A DNA stretch of 64,000 bases from Bifidobacterium breve (GTDB lineage: Bacteria > Actinomycetota > Acidimicrobiia > Acidimicrobiales > Acidimicrobilacustridaceae): assembly GCA_945860545.1 (NCBI GenBank), contig CAMAQM010000001.1, positions 1-64,000 on the forward strand, in the 5' to 3' direction. A program made the translations under genes and the position numbers. Below, piece after piece: positions 46,839 to 54,922 of this stretch (position 1 is its first letter; each line of letters begins with the position of its first letter). The notes beneath the pieces were generated by a model that had not been told where the DNA came from, searched no databases, and saw only the letters and a list, made by a program, of their open reading frames with translations.

Positions 46839-48434
46839 ATGACCACAACGGAAACACCAGTCGACACCGGGGCTGACGCCGCTCCGGCGGTTTCGTCTCC
46901 CCGCGGCATTGCCGGGGTTCTGGGCTCGGGCGACCACAAGGTGGTCGGCCGGGTCTTCATTGGCGCCTCGCTGATTCTCGGTGCCCTGTCCGCCATTGCC
47001 TTGGCACTGGGGACCCTCGGGAACCTTGGATCGGGCGGTTTGTTCATCGCCGAGGTCAATCTCCGCCTCTTCACCGCCGGTCAGATCGGGTTGGTGTTCG
47101 GTTTCGCCCTCCCGTTCTTCCTCGGTCTGGGCCTCCTCCTCGTTCCCCTCCAGGTCGGGGCCTCCTCGGTTGCGTTCCCGAGGGCGGCGGCCATGGCCCT
47201 GTGGGTCTGGCTGGCTGGTGCGGTCACCATGGGAGTCGCCGTGGTCATCGACGGCGGTATCGGTGGGGGCAACACCCGGGCGGTCGATCTCGCTTTCATC
47301 GCAACCGTCATGATTCTCGTCGGGCTTCTGCTCGGCGCGGTGTGTGTCGCCACCACCGCCCTCACCCTTCGTTCGCCGGGCATGACGTTCGACCGGGTAC
47401 CGATGTTCACGTGGTCGATGGTCGCCGCAGCGGGCATCTGGGTCCTGACGTGGCCGGTACTCATGGGGAACCTGATTCTGATCCGGGTCGATCTGGTCAA
47501 CGGCCAGACCACCTTCGGGTCGGCGACCGGGCAGTGGGCCGCAGTGGCGTGGGCGTTCATGCAGCCCCAGATCTACGTCCTAGCCATTCCGGTCCTCGGG
47601 GTGCTCGGCGACCTCATCCCTGCGCTGACGGGTCGCCGTCAGGTGTCCCGCAACGTGATGCTGGCGGCCATCGGTGCGTTCGCCGCCCTGTCGATCGGCT
47701 CGTGGTCCCAGATCATCCAGCTCGAGGGCGTCTGGACCGGCCCGTTCTTCGTCATTGTCAGTTTCGCCATCATCCTGCCGGTGCTCGCCGCCGCCGGTGG
47801 CTGGGGATCGCTGCTGGCGCAGGGCAAGCCCCGTCCGTCGGCACCGCTGGCCGCCGCCACGGTGACGCTGCTGCTGCTCCTGATCGGCGTCGTAGTCGGC
47901 GCCCTGTTCGCCATCGGGCCCCTCGACCTCCAGTTGCTCGAGGTGGGCGCGACCGGTACGCCTATGGCCGCTGTTGGTCAGGCCGGATTCATCCTTGCCG
48001 CCGTTGCGGCTGCTGCGTTGGGTGCTGCCGCCTGGTGGGCACCGAAGATCTCCGGTGATCAGGTCCCGATGGGTCTTGGCATTCTCGGTGCCCTCGCTGC
48101 GCTCGGTGGTGGTGTGCTGTGGGGTCTCGGGCTGGTGCTGGCCGGTGCATCTGCCCGGTTCAGCGGTCTCGAGGGAGCTCTTGACGCCCTCGTGGTGATC
48201 GCAGCCGTTGGCATGGTGTTCGTTGCGGGTGCCCTGATCCTCGGTGGTCTTGGCCTGCTCGCCGCCCGCGGCACCACCGAGGACGATCCGTGGGGGACCG
48301 GGCAGACGCTCGAGTGGGCCACCACCTCGCCCCCTGCGGTTGGCAACTTCGAGGAGGTTCCTGCGGTGACCTCCGCTGAACCCCTGTGCGACCTCCGCGG
48401 TGACGGAGACGATGCCGGAGACGAGGAGTCCTGA
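46839..48434 (+). CDS. Cytochrome c oxidase subunit I-like protein lacking all haem and copper ligands
   Basis: A 531-residue, about 13-helix membrane protein homologous to COX1. VPLQVGASSVAFPRAAAMALW (103-123 region), RSPGMTFDRVPMFTW and the tail DDPWGTGQTLEWATTSPP are family signatures. But every metal ligand is gone compared with the true CtaD at 51180: haem a His in MHGTT is AGQ (80-82); CuB HPEVY is QPQIY (242-246, Tyr kept); CuB His-His in WAHHM is WSQII (Q291, I292); and HFH is GQA (380-382). It cannot reduce oxygen in the known way; a structural or assembly role is inferred. The reading frame is intact. Confidence 0.8.
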   Translation: MTTTETPVDTGADAAPAVSSPRGIAGVLGSGDHKVVGRVFIGASLILGALSAIALALGTLGNLGSGGLFIAEVNLRLFTAGQIGLVFGFALPFFLGLGLLLVPLQVGASSVAFPRAAAMALWVWLAGAVTMGVAVVIDGGIGGGNTRAVDLAFIATVMILVGLLLGAVCVATTALTLRSPGMTFDRVPMFTWSMVAAAGIWVLTWPVLMGNLILIRVDLVNGQTTFGSATGQWAAVAWAFMQPQIYVLAIPVLGVLGDLIPALTGRRQVSRNVMLAAIGAFAALSIGSWSQIIQLEGVWTGPFFVIVSFAIILPVLAAAGGWGSLLAQGKPRPSAPLAAATVTLLLLLIGVVVGALFAIGPLDLQLLEVGATGTPMAAVGQAGFILAAVAAAALGAAAWWAPKISGDQVPMGLGILGALAALGGGVLWGLGLVLAGASARFSGLEGALDALVVIAAVGMVFVAGALILGGLGLLAARGTTEDDPWGTGQTLEWATTSPPAVGNFEEVPAVTSAEPLCDLRGDGDDAGDEES

Positions 48435-49021
48435 TGGCCGCCCCTGCCCTCACGTCCGCGCCGCTGCAGCGCCCCCGGATGCTCGTGGTCGGTACATCGT
48501 TTGCCTCGGTGGCGGCCGCCATGGCCATCATCGGGATGATCGGGGTGTACCTGACCCAGCGGGCCCAGATCGTCACCGCCGGTGGGACCTGGTTGCCCGA
48601 CGGGGTGGATCTGCCCCTGACCCAGCCCAACGTCATGCTGTTCGGTCTGATCATGTCGTCGGTCACTGTGCAGTGGGCGGTGAGCGCCGTTCGCAACGAC
48701 GACCGCATCAACAGCTACCTGGCGCTAGGGCTGACGTTGCTCTTCGGCTTCGGCTACATCAACATGACCGCCTACCTGTGGTCCAAGGCCGGCCTCGACG
48801 TGGACGCCAACGTCCAGTCGGTGCTCATCTACTCCATCACCGCAGCCCACATCGTCATGGCGGTCGCCGCCATGGTGTTCGTCGGGCTCATGGCCTTCCG
48901 GGCCCTCGCTGGTGGCTACGACGCCCGTCAGTACGACGGCATCGCTGCGTCGGCGCTTTTCTGGCACGTGATGGTGGCGGTCTACGCCGTCATCTGGCTT
49001 GCGATCTACGTGACGAAGTGA
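48434..49021 (+). CDS. Cytochrome c oxidase subunit III-like membrane protein (divergent paralogue)
   Basis: A 195-residue protein with about five membrane helices. It parallels the true COX3 at 53191: LIMSSVTVQWAVSAVRNDDR matches LMSSLTMVLAVSAIERGDH, and LFWHVMVAVYAVIWLAIYV matches LYWHFVDLVWILIFAVVYL. The conserved Glu and His of the central COX3 helices (GFHGVH region) are mostly replaced (ITAAHIVMAV). ATG overlaps the upstream stop by 1 nt, so the two divergent subunits are coupled and probably form a pair. Confidence 0.75.
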   Translation: MAAPALTSAPLQRPRMLVVGTSFASVAAAMAIIGMIGVYLTQRAQIVTAGGTWLPDGVDLPLTQPNVMLFGLIMSSVTVQWAVSAVRNDDRINSYLALGLTLLFGFGYINMTAYLWSKAGLDVDANVQSVLIYSITAAHIVMAVAAMVFVGLMAFRALAGGYDARQYDGIAASALFWHVMVAVYAVIWLAIYVTK

Positions 49022-49028
49022 GGCTGTG

Positions 49029-49892
49029 ATGTTGCGCTCCCGTGTCCTCACCCCAGGGTTCAAGCTCTTTGGCGGCATCACCGTGCTGTCGCTCATCGGT
49101 GCGTTCCTGTTCGCCCTTGGCAACAACATCGCCAACACCGACCAGGGTCTCATCGACTCCGTGGTGGGTCCGCTCACGTTGGGCTGGAAGGGCGGGGTCG
49201 GGAGCCATCTCGGGTACACCGTTCTCGTCGGCACGGCGGTGGCTTCAGGGGTGCTCGCCGGTCTGCTCCAGGCGTTCAGGGATGCCGACTCCGAATCTCA
49301 GGCCGAGGTCACCCACGTGGAGGCCCGTCCCCTCACCGCAGTGCCCCACGGGGCGTCGTACGCCCCTCTCGCAGCGGCACTCGCCGGTGTCGGACTGCTC
49401 ATCGGTCTCGCCGCCAGCACACCGCTCGCGCTCGCCAGCCTGTTCGTCCTCATCATGGTCGCCCTCGTGTGGACCACCCGGGCGTGGGCCAACCGGCTCT
49501 CCGACGACGACGCAGCCAACACCGCCCGTTACGAACAGCTCATGGAGCCGTGGCGCATCCCGGTGGTCTCGATCGTCGCCATCGCCATCGTGGTCCTCGG
49601 CGTGTCCCGCCTGCTTTTGGCGGTGTCCAAGACCGGCTCGGTCATCGTGTTCAGCCTCATCGCCGTCGTCTTCTTCGTCGGTGCGGCGCTCGTGGCATCT
49701 CGGCCCCGGATCTCTCGCTCGGCGCTGAGCCTTGCCATCATTGTGGCTGTGCTTATCGTGCTGGGCTCCGCCATCGCCGGACTGGTCGTGGGTCAGCGCG
49801 AGTTCCCGCCCCACCACGGGTCAGGTGAGAGCCATTCCTCCATCGGCGTGGTCGCCGATCCCCCCGCAGTGAGCAACGGAGCGTCCGCATGA
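49029..49892 (+). CDS. Unrecognised multi-helix membrane protein of the oxidase locus
   Basis: A 287-residue protein with about seven hydrophobic segments (first at 11-30, last near 240-262) and a His/Ser-rich polar tail (FPPHHGSGESHSS). I recognise no family. It may replace small oxidase subunits for the divergent COX1/COX3 pair. It is flanked without gaps: 7 nt after the COX3-like gene, and its stop overlaps coxB by 4 nt. GTG 49026 directly upstream is an alternative start. Confidence 0.6.
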   Translation: MLRSRVLTPGFKLFGGITVLSLIGAFLFALGNNIANTDQGLIDSVVGPLTLGWKGGVGSHLGYTVLVGTAVASGVLAGLLQAFRDADSESQAEVTHVEARPLTAVPHGASYAPLAAALAGVGLLIGLAASTPLALASLFVLIMVALVWTTRAWANRLSDDDAANTARYEQLMEPWRIPVVSIVAIAIVVLGVSRLLLAVSKTGSVIVFSLIAVVFFVGAALVASRPRISRSALSLAIIVAVLIVLGSAIAGLVVGQREFPPHHGSGESHSSIGVVADPPAVSNGASA

Positions 49893-51133
49893 AGCGTTTC
49901 AACTCGACCCTCGGCCGGATCGCCATCGTGGCGTCGTTGGTCCTCTTCGTCGTGCTGTGGGTGGGCATGGTCGTCGCTGGGGTGACCGGTGGTGAGACCG
50001 AGTACCAGTTGACCACGCTGCAGCCTCAGGGACCGTTCTCCACCCTCATCGACAATCTCGTGGCGCCCGTGTTCATCATCGCCGGTGTGGTGTTCGTCGG
50101 GGTGCTCGGCGCCATCTTCTACATCATCATGAAGTACCGGGAGAAGGGTGACCCCGAACTCGATCTCACCCCGATGCCCAAGCAGACCCACGGTCACACC
50201 GCAGCGGAGATCACCTGGACGGCGATTCCCGCCGCCATCCTGGCCGTGGTCGCCGTGCTCACCGCCGTCACCATCCTTGACCTCTCGGCCGAGGAACCCG
50301 ACTCGGTGCAGGTTGAGGTGTTCGGCCAGCAGTGGTGGTGGGGGTATCGCTACGACGTCAACAACGACGGACGTTTCGACAGCGACTCCGACGTGGAGAC
50401 CTCCACCGAACTCGTGATCCCCGTGGGTCGCCCCGTGCAGTTGTCGGTCACGTCCAACGACGTGATCCATTCGTTTTGGATTCCGGCGTTGAACGGCAAA
50501 CGTGACGCCGTGCCGGGGATGGTCTCACCCTGGAAGCTCCAGGCCGACGAGCCGGGGGTGTACCGGGGTCAGTGCACCGAGTTCTGCGGCCTGAGCCACG
50601 CCAACATGCGCATGCTGGTGCGGGCCATTCCGGCCGAGGATTTCGATCGCTGGGTCGCCGACCAGCAAAAGCCCGCACCGGAACCGGTCACCGAAGCCGA
50701 GAAGGCAGGGTTGTCCGAGTGGAAGAACAACTGTGGTTCCTGCCACCTCATTGACGGCGTCAACAACCAGCAGTTGGCGGAGAACCCCGCTGCGCTCGTT
50801 TCCGGTATCGCTCCGAACCTCACCCACCTCATGAGCCGTGGCACGTTCGCCGGATCGATCTACAACCTCCACTACCCCAACAAGGTCGGCAACGATCAGC
50901 CGTTCGGTGCGACGTGTACCCGCGACACGCTGGCGGACTGCGGTGATCCCGCTGACGTCGCCCTCGCCGGCAACCCCGACAACCCGGTGTACCGGCCCGC
51001 ACTCGAGGCGTGGCTCCGCAACGCCCCCGCCATGAAGCCCATGGCACCAGATCAGGGTCGGGGCATGCCGAACCTTGGGCTGACCCAGGATCAGATCGAC
51101 GTGATCGTCGCTTACCTCGAAACCCTGAAGTGA
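49889..51133 (+). CDS. coxB: Cytochrome c oxidase subunit II with fused cytochrome c domain
   Basis: A 414-residue caa3-type subunit II. Helices at about 10-33 and 50-76 and 106-127 precede the CuA domain, whose ligands are H194 (DVIHSFW), C229, C233, H237 and M240 (CTEFCGLSHANM), with E231. A cytochrome c domain follows, with haem motif CGSCH (282-286) and probable Met ligand in GRGMPNLGL. About 85 residues between them include a second Cys pair (CTRDTLADCGD). It accepts electrons from the bc complex and passes them to CtaD. ATG overlaps the upstream stop. Confidence 0.93.
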   Translation: MKRFNSTLGRIAIVASLVLFVVLWVGMVVAGVTGGETEYQLTTLQPQGPFSTLIDNLVAPVFIIAGVVFVGVLGAIFYIIMKYREKGDPELDLTPMPKQTHGHTAAEITWTAIPAAILAVVAVLTAVTILDLSAEEPDSVQVEVFGQQWWWGYRYDVNNDGRFDSDSDVETSTELVIPVGRPVQLSVTSNDVIHSFWIPALNGKRDAVPGMVSPWKLQADEPGVYRGQCTEFCGLSHANMRMLVRAIPAEDFDRWVADQQKPAPEPVTEAEKAGLSEWKNNCGSCHLIDGVNNQQLAENPAALVSGIAPNLTHLMSRGTFAGSIYNLHYPNKVGNDQPFGATCTRDTLADCGDPADVALAGNPDNPVYRPALEAWLRNAPAMKPMAPDQGRGMPNLGLTQDQIDVIVAYLETLK

Positions 51134-51179
51134 TGACGACCCGGACGCCAGTGCACCCTGCTCCGATGGAGAACCTGCG

Positions 51180-53198
51180 ATGACTGTGACCGATGCACCT
51201 CTCGAGCTCACCAGTGGTGACGAGCCGCCGCGCCGAACGCTCGGCGTGTTCGCCCGTCCCACGGCGTCGACCGGATGGCGGTCGTGGTTCACCTCCGTGG
51301 ACCACAAGAAGATCGGCGTCATGTACGGCGCCACGGCGCTCTTCTTCTTCATCATCGGCGGTGTCGAGGCGCTCCTGATCCGTGCGCAGCTGTGGGCACC
51401 CCGTGGGACCCTGCTGAACGCCGATCAGTACAACCAGGTCTTCACCATGCACGGCACCACCATGATCTTCCTCGTGGTGATGCCGATCGGTGCGGCGTTC
51501 GCCAACTACCTGATGCCTCTGCAGATCGGTGCGCGTGACGTCGCCTTCCCCCGCATCAACGCCTTCTCGTTCTGGGCGTTCCTCGCCGGTGGCATCTTCC
51601 TGAACTCGAGCTGGTTCCTCGGTGGCGGCGCCGACGGCGGGTGGTTCATGTACGCCCCGAACTCGACGGTCACCTTCTCCCCGTCGAACGGCATCGATTT
51701 TTGGAACATCGGGCTGCTGATCACCGGCATCGCCTCGCTGACCGGCGCGGTGAACCTGATCGTGACGGTGTTGAACATGCGGGCGCCGGGCATGACGCTC
51801 ATGAAGATGCCGGTGTTCACCTGGATGACGCTGGTCAGCCAGTTCCTGCTGCTGTTCGCCATCCCGGTGCTGACCTCGGCGCAGTTCCTGTTGCTGTTCG
51901 ACCGGAACTTCGACGCCGCCTTCTTCGACGTGGCCAAGGGCGGTCAACCGCTGCTGTGGGAGCACCTGTTTTGGATCTTCGGTCACCCCGAGGTGTACCT
52001 GATGATCCTCCCGGCGTTCGGGTTGGTCTCTGACATCCTCCCGGTCTTCAGCCGCAAGCCCATCTTCGGGTACACGTTCATCGTGTTCAGTGGTGTGGCC
52101 ATCGGCTTCATGGGTTGGGGCGTGTGGGCCCACCACATGTTCGTGTCCGGCATCGGCCCGGTCTCGGTCCTGGTGTTCTCACTGGCGACGATGTTCATCG
52201 CGGTTCCCACCGGCGTGAAGATCCTGAACTGGACCGCCACGATGGTCGGCGGGAAGATCAAGCTCACCGCCCCGATGCTGTTTTGCATCGGGTTGATCAC
52301 GATGTTCACCATCGGTGGTCTGTCCGGGGTGACCCACTCGGTGGCACCGGCGGACACCCAGCAGACCGACACCTACTACATCGTCGCCCACTTCCACTAC
52401 GTGCTGTTCGGTGGGGCGTTCTTCGGTTTCATGGCCGGTTTCTACTTCTACTGGCCGAAGGTGTTCGGCTACCTGCTCAACGAGAAGCTGGGCAAGGCCA
52501 ACTTCTGGCTGATGTTCGTGGGCTTCAACCTGACGTTCGGTCCCATGCATGTGCTGGGCCTGCAGGGCATGTCGCGCCGTATCTACACCTACGACGCCGG
52601 CTACGGGTTCGAGTTCTGGAACCGGCTCGCCACCATCGGGGCGTTCCTTCTGGCGAGCAGCATCGCGCTGTTCATCTTCAACATCTTCTACTCGAAGTCC
52701 AAGGCCAAGAACCTTCCCAATCCGGGCCCCGATCCGTGGGACGCCCGCACCATTGAGTGGATGATTCCGTCACCCACCCCGGTCTACAACTTCGACCCCG
52801 TTCCGACCGTGGAGCGTCTGGACGACTTCTGGTACCGCAAGTACGGCGAAACCGAAGACGGCCGTCTGGTGCGGATCGCCTCCACCGAGGAAGTCACCCA
52901 GTCCGCCGAGGGCGAGCACAACGTGCACCTGCCGTCACCGTCGTACTGGCCGCTGGTCGCAGCCATCGGGCTGCCCATCATCGGTTGGGGACTCATCTTC
53001 ACCTGGTGGTTGTGCCTCATCGGCGGGTTGTTGACCGCCGGGGCGCTGTATGCCTGGGCCCTCGAACCGCCGGACGATCCTGAGGCCGGTCACGACCACC
53101 ACCCCCATGAGGGCAGCGCCCCCGAGGGTGAGGTTGCGGTGAGCGACGCCGAAACCGACGAGGCTGGCGCCGACCGGGAGGTTGAGACCGTTGGCTGA
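51180..53198 (+). CDS. ctaD: Cytochrome c oxidase subunit I (aa3 type)
   Basis: A 672-residue catalytic subunit. All ligands are present: FTMHGTTMIF (haem a), FGHPEVYLMILP (CuB His and cross-linked Tyr), WAHHMF (CuB pair) and AHFHYVLFGG (haem a3 and a). The Glu of HPE-region and K-channel Tyr fit an A-type oxidase. Beyond the usual end (DPWDARTIEWMIPSPTPVYN) an extra about 120 residues carry two further helices (SYWPLVAAIGLPIIGWGLIF) and an acidic/His tail. It reduces O2 and pumps protons. Confidence 0.96.
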   Translation: MTVTDAPLELTSGDEPPRRTLGVFARPTASTGWRSWFTSVDHKKIGVMYGATALFFFIIGGVEALLIRAQLWAPRGTLLNADQYNQVFTMHGTTMIFLVVMPIGAAFANYLMPLQIGARDVAFPRINAFSFWAFLAGGIFLNSSWFLGGGADGGWFMYAPNSTVTFSPSNGIDFWNIGLLITGIASLTGAVNLIVTVLNMRAPGMTLMKMPVFTWMTLVSQFLLLFAIPVLTSAQFLLLFDRNFDAAFFDVAKGGQPLLWEHLFWIFGHPEVYLMILPAFGLVSDILPVFSRKPIFGYTFIVFSGVAIGFMGWGVWAHHMFVSGIGPVSVLVFSLATMFIAVPTGVKILNWTATMVGGKIKLTAPMLFCIGLITMFTIGGLSGVTHSVAPADTQQTDTYYIVAHFHYVLFGGAFFGFMAGFYFYWPKVFGYLLNEKLGKANFWLMFVGFNLTFGPMHVLGLQGMSRRIYTYDAGYGFEFWNRLATIGAFLLASSIALFIFNIFYSKSKAKNLPNPGPDPWDARTIEWMIPSPTPVYNFDPVPTVERLDDFWYRKYGETEDGRLVRIASTEEVTQSAEGEHNVHLPSPSYWPLVAAIGLPIIGWGLIFTWWLCLIGGLLTAGALYAWALEPPDDPEAGHDHHPHEGSAPEGEVAVSDAETDEAGADREVETVG

Positions 53199-53820
53199 CA
53201 CGACCGTGTTCGACCCCGAGGTGGGCAAGGGGGTCGAGGCCTTCCACCCCACCCACGACACCAACACCGGCATCTCCAACACCAAGTTGGCCATGTGGCT
53301 GTTCCTCGGGTCGGAGTGCCTGCTGTTCGGTGGGCTCATCACGACCTATCTGGTCTACAAGTACCCGCTCCCCGGTCAGGGCCCCGGCCCCCAGGACGTC
53401 TTCGACATCCCGTTCACGTCGGCGTCGTCGTTCGTGCTGCTGATGAGTTCGCTGACCATGGTGCTCGCCGTGTCCGCCATCGAGCGCGGTGACCACCACC
53501 GTCTGCGGGCTTGGTTGGTCGCCACTGCGCTGCTCGGCTCGGCCTTCGTCGCCGGTCAGGTGTATGAGTTCACCGCCTTCTACAACGAGGGTCTCGGGTT
53601 CACCACCAGTCGCTTCTCCTCGGCGTTCTACGGCCTCACTGGCTTCCACGGCGTACACGTCACCGTCGGCATCATCATGTTGGTGTCCATGTTGTTGCTC
53701 TCGCTTCGCGGCAAGTTGCCCGAACACAAGGCTGAGAGCGTCGAGATCGTCGGGCTGTACTGGCACTTCGTCGACCTCGTGTGGATCCTCATCTTCGCCG
53801 TCGTCTACCTGATCCCCTAG
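53191..53820 (+). CDS. coxC: Cytochrome c oxidase subunit III
   Basis: A 209-residue five-helix protein. WLFLGSECLLFGGLITTYLV, GFHGVHVTVGIIML and LYWHFVDLVWILIFAVVYLI are the COX3 signatures. It stabilises subunit I and lengthens enzyme life. The start is uncertain: TTG 53191 has GGGAGG about 9 nt upstream and overlaps ctaD by 8 nt; TTG 53182 and GTG 53206 are alternatives. Confidence 0.92.
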   Translation: MADTTVFDPEVGKGVEAFHPTHDTNTGISNTKLAMWLFLGSECLLFGGLITTYLVYKYPLPGQGPGPQDVFDIPFTSASSFVLLMSSLTMVLAVSAIERGDHHRLRAWLVATALLGSAFVAGQVYEFTAFYNEGLGFTTSRFSSAFYGLTGFHGVHVTVGIIMLVSMLLLSLRGKLPEHKAESVEIVGLYWHFVDLVWILIFAVVYLIP

Positions 53821-53829
53821 GAGTTCCCG

Positions 53830-54189
53830 ATGGCCAACCCCACTCACTACGGCGAGGACAGCGTCAGCACGGCCGTGCTTGACGGCGCCGAAGACGCCTA
53901 CCCCCGCAACCGGCTCTACGTCCAGATCGCCATCGTGCTCGCCGTGCTCACCGCGCTCGAGGTCATGGTGCACAGCTTCCCGGGCGTGTTCGGCGGTATG
54001 GGAAGCCCCGGGTACGTTGCCGCCCTGCTGATCACCATGTTCGCCAAGTTCTGGGCGGTCGGGTACTTCTTCATGCACCTCAAGTGGGACAACAAGGTGC
54101 TCACCCGGCTGTTCTACACCGGCTTCATCTTGGCGGTGTTCGTCTACGTGGCGCTCATGTTGATGATGAACGTGTTCTCGCAGGGCTGA
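53830..54189 (+). CDS. Cytochrome c oxidase subunit IV (caa3-type)
   Basis: A 119-residue protein with three membrane helices, of the prokaryotic COX4 family: YVQIAIVLAVLTALEVMVHS, FAKFWAVGYFFMHLKWDNKV and FVYVALMLMMNVF. It closes the coxB-ctaD-coxC operon, 9 nt after coxC. AGGAG at 53820-53824 precedes the ATG. Confidence 0.9.
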   Translation: MANPTHYGEDSVSTAVLDGAEDAYPRNRLYVQIAIVLAVLTALEVMVHSFPGVFGGMGSPGYVAALLITMFAKFWAVGYFFMHLKWDNKVLTRLFYTGFILAVFVYVALMLMMNVFSQG

Positions 54190-54190
54190 T

Positions 54191-54922
54191 TCACTCCCAT
54201 CGGAAGCGCCACGCCGCCACCGCCGGCGCACCCAGCGCCCAGATCACCAGCACCGCCCAAGCCGTCGCTCCGCCAGGAGCGCCACTGGTTCCCGTGGCGT
54301 CCCCAACTGCCCCCGTCAGCGCCGCCGGCGGCAGGAGTTGGGCGACGTTCGCCACCGCCGAAGGCAGTTCGTCGAGGGGGAACACCATCCCGCCGAGGAG
54401 CAGGAACACGAGGTAAAGGCCGTTGGCCAGCGCCAGGGTCAGCGTCCCCCGCAGCGTTCCGGCCATGAGCAGGCCGATGCCGGCGAATGCCGCCGCACCG
54501 GCGAGCAGCGCCGGTACCAACGCCAACACCGGCCCGGTCGGATCCCAGCCGAGCGCCAGCGCCACCGGCACCAGCACCGCCATCTGGGCGGCGATGAGAA
54601 CCAGCACGCTCGTCACCTTGGCCGCCAGCCACCGACCCCTCCCCAGCGGGGTGGCCCCCAGTCGCTTCAGGACTCCGTACTGGCGTTCAAACCCGGTGCC
54701 GATGCCGAGACTCACCATGGCCGATGACATCACCGCCAGTGCCAGCACCCCCGGGGCGACGACGTCCACACGCGCCGTGACGCCATCGGGCAGCGGAACA
54801 ATGGCCACCAACGAGAAGAACACGAGCACCACCAGCGGGATGATGATGCCGACCAGGAGCTGCTCCCCGTTGCGTAGCGTCAGTCGCAACTCGCTGGTCG
54901 TCTGCGCCCACCACGCCCTCAC
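54191..54922 (-). CDS. ABC-2 type exporter permease
   Basis: A 243-residue six-helix membrane permease of the ABC-2 (DrrB-like) type. The N-terminal elbow ELRLTLRNGEQLLVGIIIPL and the loop FERQYGVLKRLGATPLGRGRW are typical. It pairs with the ATPase gene immediately upstream, overlapping by 4 nt (GTGA). The substrate, drug or lipid, is unknown. Confidence 0.88.
   Translation of the reverse strand: MRAWWAQTTSELRLTLRNGEQLLVGIIIPLVVLVFFSLVAIVPLPDGVTARVDVVAPGVLALAVMSSAMVSLGIGTGFERQYGVLKRLGATPLGRGRWLAAKVTSVLVLIAAQMAVLVPVALALGWDPTGPVLALVPALLAGAAAFAGIGLLMAGTLRGTLTLALANGLYLVFLLLGGMVFPLDELPSAVANVAQLLPPAALTGAVGDATGTSGAPGGATAWAVLVIWALGAPAVAAWRFRWE

Noticed and set aside
46839-48434. COX1-like gene as a frameshifted or decayed pseudogene
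   Set aside because: The frame is open throughout, the overlap with the next gene is tight, and the family tail signature is intact, so loss of ligands is not explained by a frameshift.
50829-52136. Reverse-strand frame of 435 codons over coxB and ctaD
   Set aside because: Highly charged His/Glu/Arg-rich shadow of conserved oxidase genes.
53017-54231. Reverse-strand frame over coxC and subunit IV
   Set aside because: Shadow of conserved oxidase genes; no plausible protein features.
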